Source of the DNA: Microbacterium terrisoli
Lineage (GTDB): Bacteria; Actinomycetota; Actinomycetes; Actinomycetales; Microbacteriaceae
DNA: 64,000 bases
Direction: 5' to 3'
Assembly (NCBI RefSeq): GCF_030866805.1
Contig: NZ_CP133019.1
Location: 1 to 64,000, forward strand
Shown here: piece after piece, positions 36,244 through 43,820 of the stretch
Numbering within the stretch: position 1 is the stretch's first letter
How the letters are laid out: the number at the start of each line of letters is the position of its first letter
Notes under the pieces: model-generated
Seen by the model: only the letters and a program-made list of their open reading frames with translations
Database searches by the model: none
What the model was told of the DNA's origin: nothing
Made by a program: the position numbers and the translations under genes

Positions 36244-37693
36244 GGGCCAACGGTACCCGGCTGCGCACGCCGCCGGAATCCCCGCGTGACGGGGCGCCGG
36301 GCCGCACCGCGGTGATCGCGGCCGTCGTCAGCGCCGCAGCGACGACCCACGCCGACGGGTTCGATCCGCCCAGCAGCGCGAGCACGACCCCGGCCACGCC
36401 GCACACGACGGCGCCCACGGCGCGGCCCGTGCCGACGGCGGGCCATCCGGCGTCACGCCGCAGCTCGACGACGCCGGCCACGCGGACCACGGCCCACACG
36501 GCAGCACCCACCACGGCGAACCACAGCGGACGCGCGAGCCACCAGTCCGGTGTCAGTGGCACGGGCAGGTCGACCGGCAGCAGCAGCAATGCGCCGGCGA
36601 GGGCGATGACCACGAGCATGTGCCACGAATAGATCGTCATCGCGCGCAGGTTCATCCAGGCGACGGCGGCGGCCACGCGAGGTCGCTCCGCCCAGTCGCG
36701 CAGCCGGCCGCGCACCGACAGGAAGATCATCGTCTGTGCGATGCCGACCAGCACCAGCGCCCCCTGCGGCGGGTTGAGGGCCTCCAGCAGGTTGACGGAG
36801 AAGAATCCGGCGAGCATGCCGGTCGCCAACAGCGCGATCGCGCCGGCGACGATCATGGCGCGCACGCGCCCCGAGAGCCCGTCGAACGACCCGTCGGCCA
36901 AGGCGAACCCCAGCTGCTGCAGCAGCAGCCACACGAACGCCATGTTGATGAGCCCGAAGGCGGCAGCGCCCGTCGAGACCCCCACGATGTCGACGCCGAT
37001 CACACCGGCCGCGAGCACTGCGATCGTCAGGTGCGGATGTGTCTCGTGCCACCGCATCATGAACGGCACGAGCGCGCTGCACCCGAGGTACACGGCCAGG
37101 AACCACAGGGGCTGGCCGATGTGGAACCCTGCCGTCGCGACCACCTCGGCCGGCACCCCGCAGACCACGAGCGTCGCCAGGAACACCGCCGCCGCGGCCA
37201 CTGCCGCCGCGGTCGGCAGCAGCAGCCGCCGCAGCCGGCCGGCGATGTACTCCGTGGCGGTGCGTCCGCGGTCGCGTTCGCGGCTGAACTGGGTGTAGGC
37301 GGCAAACCCGCCCAGCACGAAGAACAACGGCATGATCTGGGCGAGCCACGTGAGCGCCGCGAAGCCCGGCCAGCCCTCCATCGCGTTGGCCAGCACCGGG
37401 GCGCCCAGCGCGTCGCGACTGACGCCGGCCATCAGGGAGTGCAGCAGCACGACGAGCACCAGCAGCATCGCGCGCACGGCGTCCACCGACCCGTCGCGGT
37501 GGGCCCGGGATGCCGCGTGCCGCGACGCTGCCGCGGCACGCGACGCGGCAGCGGCAGACGGGGCAGCGCCAGACGTTGCAGTGCTGAACCGGGCGGTGCT
37601 GAACCGGACAGTTCTGGACCGAGCAGTGCTGGGCCGGACAGTGCTGGACCGGACAGTGGACGCGGGCTGTGACACGCGTTCGCGCAGGGACAT
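36221..37693 (-). CDS. Acyltransferase-3-family membrane protein
   Basis: The 490-residue protein carries the acyltransferase-3 domain with about ten membrane segments; RAMLLVLVVLLHSLMAGV resembles the family's first helix with its conserved His. Such enzymes O-acylate sugars or lipids outside the cell. The first 66 residues are Ser/Thr/Arg/Ala-rich and partly encoded by five 15-bp tandem repeats (37581-37655). It overlaps the GNAT gene, so the two are probably co-expressed. Confidence 0.82.
   Translation of the reverse strand: MSLRERVSQPASTVRSSTVRPSTARSRTVRFSTARFSTATSGAAPSAAAASRAAAASRHAASRAHRDGSVDAVRAMLLVLVVLLHSLMAGVSRDALGAPVLANAMEGWPGFAALTWLAQIMPLFFVLGGFAAYTQFSRERDRGRTATEYIAGRLRRLLLPTAAAVAAAAVFLATLVVCGVPAEVVATAGFHIGQPLWFLAVYLGCSALVPFMMRWHETHPHLTIAVLAAGVIGVDIVGVSTGAAAFGLINMAFVWLLLQQLGFALADGSFDGLSGRVRAMIVAGAIALLATGMLAGFFSVNLLEALNPPQGALVLVGIAQTMIFLSVRGRLRDWAERPRVAAAVAWMNLRAMTIYSWHMLVVIALAGALLLLPVDLPVPLTPDWWLARPLWFAVVGAAVWAVVRVAGVVELRRDAGWPAVGTGRAVGAVVCGVAGVVLALLGGSNPSAWVVAAALTTAAITAVRPGAPSRGDSGGVRSRVPLAHGAYRAS
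37581..37655. repeat. 15-bp tandem repeat within the acyltransferase gene
   Basis: Five consecutive 15-bp units share the consensus GTGCTGRACCGGACA (37581, 37596, 37611, 37626 and 37641). On the minus strand they encode pentapeptide copies such as VRSST and ARFST at about residues 13-38. The unit is a multiple of three, so copy-number change would keep the frame. Confidence 0.85.
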
Positions 37694-37853
37694 GCGGGCT
37701 CCTTCTGGCGACCACGGTCGGTCGCCGCAAGAACCATCGCGTCAGGATGCCCTCGCGCACATCACCCCGAGGAGCCATTCTCCGGGTTACGGGGGTAGGG
37801 GTCGCCCGGGCCGGTTCGACCCATGGCAGAGGTCGCCCCGCGCCAATCGCCGA

Positions 37854-38525
37854 TCAGCTCGCCGGGTCGACCAGCCCTGCGTCGAAGGCGAGGATCACCG
37901 CCTGCACGCGGTCGCGCAGCTGCAGCTTGGCGAAGATACGGCTCACGTGCGTCTTCACGGTCTGCTCTGCCAGGAACAGTTGCTGGGCGATCTCACGGTT
38001 CGACAGCCCCTGGCCGATCAGGACGAGGATCTCGCGCTCACGCTCGGTCAGGTCGGCGAGCCGCAGCGCATGGCGGCTGACCGCGGGGCGCTGGGCCGCG
38101 AACCGCTCGAGCAGTCGCTTGGTGATCTTGGGGGCCAGCAGCGCGTCGCCGGCTGCCACGATGCGCACGGCGTTCACGAGGTCATCGGGCGAGGCATCCT
38201 TCAACAGGAAGCCGCTGGCGCCCGCGCTGAGCGCATCGTGCACGTACTCGTCGGCGTCGAACGTCGTGAGGATCAGGATCGCCGGCGCAGGCGTGGCCGA
38301 GCGCTCAGCGACGGCCAGGATCTCGCGAGTGGCCTCGATGCCGTTCGCCTTCGGCATGCGCACGTCCATCAGGATCACGTCGGGGCGGCTGCTGCGCGCG
38401 ACGCTGACCGCCTCGAGCCCGTCGCCGGCCTGCCCGACGACGTCGATGCCGTCCTGCGCCTGCAGGATCGCGGCGAATCCCGCACGCACCATGACCTGGT
38501 CGTCGGCGATCATCACGCGGATCAT
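37854..38525 (-). CDS. LuxR/NarL-family response regulator
   Basis: The 223-residue protein has a receiver domain (about 1-120) with acidic pair DD (8-9) and phospho-acceptor Asp54 (LMDVRMP), and a LuxR-type helix-turn-helix (about 150-215, LTEREREILVLIGQGLSNREIA). Its ATG overlaps the stop of the histidine-kinase gene, so it is the cognate regulator. Target genes are unknown. Confidence 0.94.
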   Translation of the reverse strand: MIRVMIADDQVMVRAGFAAILQAQDGIDVVGQAGDGLEAVSVARSSRPDVILMDVRMPKANGIEATREILAVAERSATPAPAILILTTFDADEYVHDALSAGASGFLLKDASPDDLVNAVRIVAAGDALLAPKITKRLLERFAAQRPAVSRHALRLADLTEREREILVLIGQGLSNREIAQQLFLAEQTVKTHVSRIFAKLQLRDRVQAVILAFDAGLVDPAS

Positions 38526-39847
38526 TCCGGGCCCTCCTCGGGGTCGATGTCGTGGTCACGGGATGCCGCGGCTGCGGCATCCGCGCGCGGCAGGGTGGCC
38601 TGCACCTCGAAGCCGTCGCCGACGGGGCCGGCCTGCACGGTGCCGCCCAGGGCCTGTACCCGCTCGCGCATGCCGCGCAGGCCCTGGCCGCCGCGCTCGC
38701 TGCGCGCAGCGAGGGTGCGCAGCGCCGGTCCATTGCGCACGGTGAGGCGCAGCATCCGGTCGGTCTGCTCCCAGTGCACGGTGGCGGCAGCCCCCGGTGC
38801 GTGGCGCGACACGTTGGCCAGCGCCTCTTGCAGAACGCGATACGCCGTCAGCCCGAGCAGGGCATCGGCGCGCTCGGCATCGGTCAGCTGCCACGCGCCG
38901 TTGACCTCGACGGGGCCCAGCTCGCGCGAGCGCACGATGAGCGCGTCGACATCGCCGAGCCCCGGCTGCGGAGCCGCCTCGGCATGGTCCTCGTCCCGCA
39001 GCACTCCGAGGATCACGCGCATCTCGGCCATCGAGGCTCGCGCGGTGGCCGCCAGTTCGTCGAATTCCTGAGCCGCCTCGTCGGACAGCATCATGCGGTA
39101 CCGCGCGCTCGCGGCCCGCACATGGATCGCCGACATGCCGTGCGCCACGACGTCGTGCAGCTCGCGTGCGATGCGGGCGCGGTCTTCGATGGCCTCGCGA
39201 CGGGCGACCTCGGCCGCGGAGTGCGCGCGTTCGTCGGCGAGCTGCGCTCGCACCGCGTCACGGCTGCGCGCGAGGATGCCGAGGCCCGCCGCCGCTAGCG
39301 ACACAGTCGCGAAGGTCACGAGGTTGGCGACCACGGCTCCAGCGGCGACGTCTGCGCCGCCGGCCCGAGACAGGACGAGGACCGGCGCCAGCAGGCTGAC
39401 GATCCACCCTGTCGCCACGACGTACCAGCGGCCGCGCAGGCCGACGGCGATCCACGTCAGGCAGCACCCGATGAGTGTGGGTACCGCCACCGGCCACGGT
39501 GCGGCCGGCGTCGGATCGGCCCAGGCCGTCAGCGCGGCGATGGCGATCAGCGCGGCCGCCGTCCCCACCCGCGGCCACGCCAGGCCCAGAGGGATGGCCA
39601 CGCCCAGGCAGAGCCCGAACAGCAGCGCGGCCGCCACCGGCGTGCCGTACACGGTGGCCCCGAGTGCCGACGCCGTGGAGGCGATGACGAGCGCGGCCGC
39701 CAGAGACAGAGCCCAGACGACGATGTTCCAGCGGCCGGCGACCACGACCCATCGGGACCGGAGCGGCCGTTCGGGTCGCGGCCGCTCGGCTCGCAGTCGT
39801 TCTGGCGGCCGGGGTGGCGCGACGCCGCCGTCGGAAGCGGGCGACAC
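38522..39847 (-). CDS. NarL-type sensor histidine kinase
   Basis: Starting at GTG 39847 the product has 441 residues: a basic N-terminus, about six membrane segments (40-190), a HisKA_3 dimerisation domain with phospho-acceptor His231 (ARELHDVVAHGMSA) and a HATPase_c domain with ERGGQGLRGMRERV. No separate sensor domain is visible, so the signal is likely read by the membrane part. It follows the GntR gene by five bases and overlaps the response regulator gene. Confidence 0.9.
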   Translation of the reverse strand: MSPASDGGVAPPRPPERLRAERPRPERPLRSRWVVVAGRWNIVVWALSLAAALVIASTASALGATVYGTPVAAALLFGLCLGVAIPLGLAWPRVGTAAALIAIAALTAWADPTPAAPWPVAVPTLIGCCLTWIAVGLRGRWYVVATGWIVSLLAPVLVLSRAGGADVAAGAVVANLVTFATVSLAAAGLGILARSRDAVRAQLADERAHSAAEVARREAIEDRARIARELHDVVAHGMSAIHVRAASARYRMMLSDEAAQEFDELAATARASMAEMRVILGVLRDEDHAEAAPQPGLGDVDALIVRSRELGPVEVNGAWQLTDAERADALLGLTAYRVLQEALANVSRHAPGAAATVHWEQTDRMLRLTVRNGPALRTLAARSERGGQGLRGMRERVQALGGTVQAGPVGDGFEVQATLPRADAAAAASRDHDIDPEEGPE

Positions 39848-39852
39848 GGAGC

Positions 39853-40497
39853 TCAGCCCAGGCCGTGCTGCATGCGCAGGACGCGCTCGGCCCGGTCGCC
39901 GTCGCGGGCGGCCACGGCACCCCGGAACACGCGGTACATGTCGGTGCGTACTTCGCTGTCGTCCACGTGCGGCGACCACCCGAACAGGTTGCGCCGCAGC
40001 GCGAACTCGAACTCCTCGAGAACGTTCTGCAGCTGCCGGTTGCCGGTGGTGTAGGTGACGGCGACGAAGAACTCCATGCTCGCGCGCAGCAGTCCCCCGC
40101 GGTCATCGGCCAGCGAGGCGGCGATCATCTCGTCGATGAGGGTCAGCTGGTACGCCAGCTCTTGGTCGTCGGCGCGGCCGGCAGACATGCGCACGGCGTT
40201 GCCCATCGTGTAGACGATGAATTCGTGCGTCGCGGCCAGCATCGACTCGTCGGGCACCGACACACGCGTCCAGCGGTTGGCGGAGACCTCGACCAGACCC
40301 GATCTCTCCAGGCGCTGCAGGGCCTCGCGCACGGGCGTGCGGGATACGCCGAGCCATTCGGCCAGCTCGGTGTCGCGAACGCGTTCGCCCGGCGCGAGCC
40401 GTCCGTCCAGGATCGCCTCGCCCAGCACGCGGTACACCTCGTCGCCGAGTATCGCCCCGCGCGGATCGACGGGAGTGAAAGGAGCATCGCTGGTCAT
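39853..40497 (-). CDS. GntR-family regulator (FadR/VanR group)
   Basis: The 214-residue protein has an N-terminal winged helix (about 12-80) with GVSRTPVREALQRLERSGLVEVS and a C-terminal all-helical FCD domain with possible metal-binding His and Asp residues. It is the first gene of an operon with the sensor kinase and response regulator. A leaderless transcript from a TATATT -10 eight bases before the ATG is possible. Ligand unknown. Confidence 0.9.
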   Translation of the reverse strand: MTSDAPFTPVDPRGAILGDEVYRVLGEAILDGRLAPGERVRDTELAEWLGVSRTPVREALQRLERSGLVEVSANRWTRVSVPDESMLAATHEFIVYTMGNAVRMSAGRADDQELAYQLTLIDEMIAASLADDRGGLLRASMEFFVAVTYTTGNRQLQNVLEEFEFALRRNLFGWSPHVDDSEVRTDMYRVFRGAVAARDGDRAERVLRMQHGLG

Positions 40498-40505
40498 CGA
40501 ACCGC

Positions 40506-40511
40506 AATATA
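40506..40511 (-). promoter_or_regulatory. Candidate -10 of the GntR-HK-RR operon
   Basis: On the minus strand TATATT ends eight bases before the GntR start codon. The distance fits a leaderless mRNA starting at the ATG, a common arrangement in actinobacteria. It is a rare A/T-rich spot in this GC-rich interval. The -35 (about CGTGAC) is weak. Confidence 0.35.
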
Positions 40512-40561
40512 TCAGTACAGTGGGGTGGTCACGTTCGCGTGGCCTATCCGGGGGGATCCGT

Positions 40562-40602
40562 CGACGCCTGGGCCATTCGGTGCAAGCCGGGCCTGGGCGT
40601 CG
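40562..40602. repeat. Hairpin in the GntR-cspA intergenic region
   Basis: CGACGCC (40562-40568) pairs with GGCGTCG (40596-40602), with an inner GGCC/GGCC pair after a small internal loop. On the plus strand it is followed by AACGGTTTTCC. It sits 130 bases before cspA and could be a leader structure or a weak terminator. The rest of the 237-base gap shows no gene. Confidence 0.45.
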
Positions 40603-40734
40603 AACGGTTTTCCTGCGCTGTCCATGCAACATTTGTGTCACCATCTGCGGAGGACTGGCTGTTGCGGGCTTGACTTCGTTACGGTTGATGCAATCCGGCG
40701 CACCGTGCGCCGGTAGCAAAAAGAACGGCAGTAC

Positions 40735-40941
40735 ATGAGCACGCAGGGCACCGTCAAGTGGTTCAACGCGGAAAAGGGCTTCGGTTTCATCGCCCCCGAT
40801 GAAGGTGGCGCCGACGTCTTCGCGCACTACACCGCCATCGTGGCGAACGGGTACCGCTCCCTCGAGGAGAACCAGCGCGTCGAGTTCGACGTCGCACAGG
40901 GACCGAAGGGTCTTCAGGCCGAGAACATCAAGCCGATCTGA
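40735..40941 (+). CDS. Cold-shock protein, CspA family
   Basis: The 68-residue OB-fold protein binds single-stranded nucleic acids. It has both RNA-binding motifs, KGFGFI and DVFAHY, and ends AENIKPI. The length and sequence are standard for actinobacterial CspA. It has its own long upstream region with a possible structured leader. Confidence 0.95.
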   Translation: MSTQGTVKWFNAEKGFGFIAPDEGGADVFAHYTAIVANGYRSLEENQRVEFDVAQGPKGLQAENIKPI

Positions 40942-40952
40942 TTTCGGCACCT

Positions 40953-40989
40953 CTCGACAGCAACGCCCCGGTGTCGGGTCGCTGTCGAG
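40953..40989 (+). terminator. Hairpin after cspA
   Basis: CTCGACAGC (40953-40961) and GCTGTCGAG (40981-40989) form a perfect 9-bp stem 12 bases after the cspA stop. No T-run follows, so it may be a Rho-independent terminator of the GC-rich type or a transcript-stabilising stem. Confidence 0.5.
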
Positions 40990-41075
40990 GCTGCATCTGC
41001 GGCTGAGACGATGACCGGACGTCGGGGCGTTGGTCGTGCCCGCGAACGGGTGCAGCGGCCGGTTCGGTGTTCGGC

Positions 41076-42344
41076 TCAGCGGCGGGTCAGGCGGTCGTAG
41101 TCCGCGAGCGCCTGCGCATCTTCGGCGTGCCGCATCGCGCGCCGGGCGGCGTCGAGGGCCTCGACCGGGTCGGTGACCTGGCGCGCGGTGGCCAGTTCGT
41201 CCTGCGCCGAGGCCAGGCGCACGCGGGCGTCGGCTCCGGCGTCTCCGATGGATGCCGCGGCTCGCGAGACCGCGTCGCGCGCGGCGGCGATCGTCGGCGG
41301 CAGCGCGGCGCGCGCACCCTGCAGACGCTGCTGTGCGCTGCGGGCGTCACCGAGCGCGAGATCCAGCCGGTCGCGCAGCCGGGCGATCTGGACGATGGCC
41401 TCGCGCGGTGTGCGCGCGGAGCCCGGCTCGAGACCGGTCAGCGACGCCTCGACCTGCCGGACCGCCTCGCCCAGGCGGGCTGCGGCATCCGGCTCCACTT
41501 CTTCTCTCGTGGTCAGGGCTTGCCGGATGGCGCTGCGCATCGAGGTGAGCTCATCCGGCAGCGCCTGCGCCGCCTGCACCACCAGACGGTGCACTTCTTC
41601 CAGACGCAGGGTCGCCTCCTGCGCGCGCCGGATGCGCCGCTCGGCCAGGGCGAGATCGTCCAGTGCGCTGCGCGACGGGTCATCGGCGGCGTCGGCGGCG
41701 CGATCGAGCAGCTGCTGGGCTTCGGCGATGTCGGCTTTCGCGGCAGCGGCAGCGGCAGCGGCATCCGCCCACTGCGACTCGTCGAACCGCGCCGACAGTT
41801 CGCGGATCAGCGCGTCGGGGTCACCGGTCTGCTCGCGCAAGCGGTCCAGCCGGGTGCGCGCGCTGTCGATCTGCGCTCCCGCCGAGGAATTCTCGGCCAT
41901 CCAGCGGTCATGGTCGGTGCGGGCGCGTGCGATCGCGGCCATCGCCTCGGCGACGTGCGTGCTGACCGCTTGCGCACGGCGCTGCGTTTCAGCGGGGATG
42001 AGCGCCGTGTCGTCGCTGAGCGCCCGGAAGTCCTCGAACGCATCGGCGCGCACATGCTGGGCGACCATGCGGGCCCGGCGCAGCGACGCCGGGGCATTGC
42101 CGCCGTACAGCGCACCCGACAGGCCGAGGTCGAGGTCGAGCTCACCGACGGCGTCGTCGAGCCGCACGAGCGCGGCACCGGCTTCAGTTCGCGCGCTTTC
42201 GGCCGCAGCCCGCGCGCGCGGCGAGCGACGCCGGGCACGCACGATCAGACTGAGCGCCAGCACCGCGAGGGCCGCGACACCGAAGACGACGAGGGCCGGG
42301 ATGAGCCAGCGCACGATCTCGCCGACGGTGGCGGCGGCATCCAT
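41076..42344 (-). CDS. Membrane-anchored coiled-coil protein
   Basis: The 422-residue protein from MDAAATVGEIVRWLIP has one N-terminal membrane helix (about 13-38) followed by almost 380 residues of charged, Ala-rich helical sequence with heptad-like spacing and no Pro-rich breaks. It is two bases from the HAD gene upstream, so probably co-transcribed. I do not recognise a domain beyond the coiled coil. A scaffold or envelope-linked role is a guess. Confidence 0.65.
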   Translation of the reverse strand: MDAAATVGEIVRWLIPALVVFGVAALAVLALSLIVRARRRSPRARAAAESARTEAGAALVRLDDAVGELDLDLGLSGALYGGNAPASLRRARMVAQHVRADAFEDFRALSDDTALIPAETQRRAQAVSTHVAEAMAAIARARTDHDRWMAENSSAGAQIDSARTRLDRLREQTGDPDALIRELSARFDESQWADAAAAAAAAKADIAEAQQLLDRAADAADDPSRSALDDLALAERRIRRAQEATLRLEEVHRLVVQAAQALPDELTSMRSAIRQALTTREEVEPDAAARLGEAVRQVEASLTGLEPGSARTPREAIVQIARLRDRLDLALGDARSAQQRLQGARAALPPTIAAARDAVSRAAASIGDAGADARVRLASAQDELATARQVTDPVEALDAARRAMRHAEDAQALADYDRLTRR

Positions 42345-42345
42345 C

Positions 42346-43056
42346 TCAGCCGTCTCCGTGGGCGGTGGCGTGTGCGGGGATCGCGGCATCCTGCAGCAGC
42401 AGAGCCCGCAGCTCCGCCACGGTCTGCACGACCGCTGCGGCGCCGTTCGCCTCGTCGGGTGCGCTGAAGCCCCAGCGCACGAAGATCACCGGGATGCCGT
42501 GCTCGGCGGCCCCCTCGATGTCGTGGTGGCGGTCGCCGATCAGCACCGGGCGGCTGATGTCGGCGCCGGCGACCCGCAGCCGGCGCAGCGCCTCGCCGAT
42601 CACGTCGGCCTTGGTCGCCAGGGTCTTCTCGTCGGGGGTGGAGCCGGCCAGAGCCTCGAACCGGCCGGCCAGGGCGAAGTGCTCCATGAGCGCGACCACC
42701 TGCACCTCGGGCTTCGAACTGGCCGTCGCCTGGGGGATGCCGGCGGCGGCGACCTCGCCGATAAGCGCGGCGATGCCGGGGAACAGGTGCGCACCCGTCG
42801 TGTAGCCGTCGGCCTTGCCGACAGTGCGGTAGTACGTGACCGCTTCGGCCGACTGCTTCGGTGTCATGCCCACGTTGTCTTGGAACGAGTCGAACATCGG
42901 CGGGCCGATCCAGTGAACGAGGTCGGCGCGCGTGGGCGCGGCATGACCGAAGTGCTCGAGCACGATGCCGAGGCGACGCAGAATGCCGTCCGACGCGTCC
43001 ACGATCGTGCCGTCGACGTCCCACAGAACACAGGTGTAAGGAGAACGCGCAGGCAT
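42346..43056 (-). CDS. HAD-superfamily phosphatase
   Basis: The 236-residue protein has HAD motif I DVDGTIVD (about 13-20), motif II ATASSKP, a conserved Lys (about 155) and motif IV LIGDRHHDIEGA. This layout matches phosphoglycolate phosphatase-like subfamily IA enzymes. Its stop is one base from the start of the coiled-coil gene. Substrate unknown. Confidence 0.88.
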   Translation of the reverse strand: MPARSPYTCVLWDVDGTIVDASDGILRRLGIVLEHFGHAAPTRADLVHWIGPPMFDSFQDNVGMTPKQSAEAVTYYRTVGKADGYTTGAHLFPGIAALIGEVAAAGIPQATASSKPEVQVVALMEHFALAGRFEALAGSTPDEKTLATKADVIGEALRRLRVAGADISRPVLIGDRHHDIEGAAEHGIPVIFVRWGFSAPDEANGAAAVVQTVAELRALLLQDAAIPAHATAHGDG

Positions 43057-43096
43057 GTCTCCAGCCTAGGGCGTCGGTCGGCGCCGACCCTGAGCG

Positions 43097-43792
43097 TCAG
43101 AACAGGCGCGGGGCGCCGGACTCGGTGCCCTTCATGCCCTCGTAGTCCAGCGTCACGCACCGGATGCCGCGGTCGGCGGCGAGCACCTTGGCCTGCGGCT
43201 TGATCTCCTGTGCGGCGAAAACACCGGTCACCGGTGCCAGGTGCGGGTCGCGGCCCAGCAGCTCGAGATAGCGGGTGAGCTGCTCGACCCCGTCGATGTC
43301 GCCGCGGCGCTTGACCTCGACGGCGACGGTGCCGCCGGCCGGGTCGCGCAGGAGCAGATCGACCGGACCGATCGCCGTGGGGTACTCGCGGCGCACGAGG
43401 GTCAGCTCGTCGCCGATCACGTCGACCTGCTCGGCCAGCAGGCGCTGCAGATCGGCCTCGACGCCGTCTTTGACCAGGCCCGGGTCGACTCCGAGCTCGT
43501 GCGTGGAATCGTGCATGAGCTCATAGATCTGCACGACCAGTTCGTCGCCGTTCTTGCGGTGCGTGACGCGCCATTGCTCCACGACGCCGGCGGCTGCGGC
43601 ATCCTCTTCGGGCTCTTCGACCACCAGAGTGCACGGAGGACTCATCCAGTTCAGCGGCTTGTAGCTGAGGGAGTCGGAGTGGATCAGCAGACTGCCGTCG
43701 CCCTTGTGCACGAGCAGGCGGATGGCCGGATCGAGATGGGCGTTGAGCCTGCCGTGGTAATCGACGGAGCAGCGGGCGATGACAAGACGCAC
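43097..43792 (-). CDS. nucS: Endonuclease NucS/EndoMS
   Basis: NucS cuts mismatched DNA and is the mismatch-repair nuclease of most actinobacteria, which lack MutS/MutL. The 231-residue protein has the N-terminal dimerisation domain (about 1-110) and a RecB-like nuclease domain with [18 protein letters not shown] and QLTRYLELL; the C-terminal [12 protein letters not shown] carries the clamp-binding-type tail. All catalytic residues appear present. Confidence 0.95.
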   Translation of the reverse strand: MRLVIARCSVDYHGRLNAHLDPAIRLLVHKGDGSLLIHSDSLSYKPLNWMSPPCTLVVEEPEEDAAAAGVVEQWRVTHRKNGDELVVQIYELMHDSTHELGVDPGLVKDGVEADLQRLLAEQVDVIGDELTLVRREYPTAIGPVDLLLRDPAGGTVAVEVKRRGDIDGVEQLTRYLELLGRDPHLAPVTGVFAAQEIKPQAKVLAADRGIRCVTLDYEGMKGTESGAPRLF

Positions 43793-43820
43793 CCGCTGAG
43801 CCTACCCGCGAGGCGCGACG

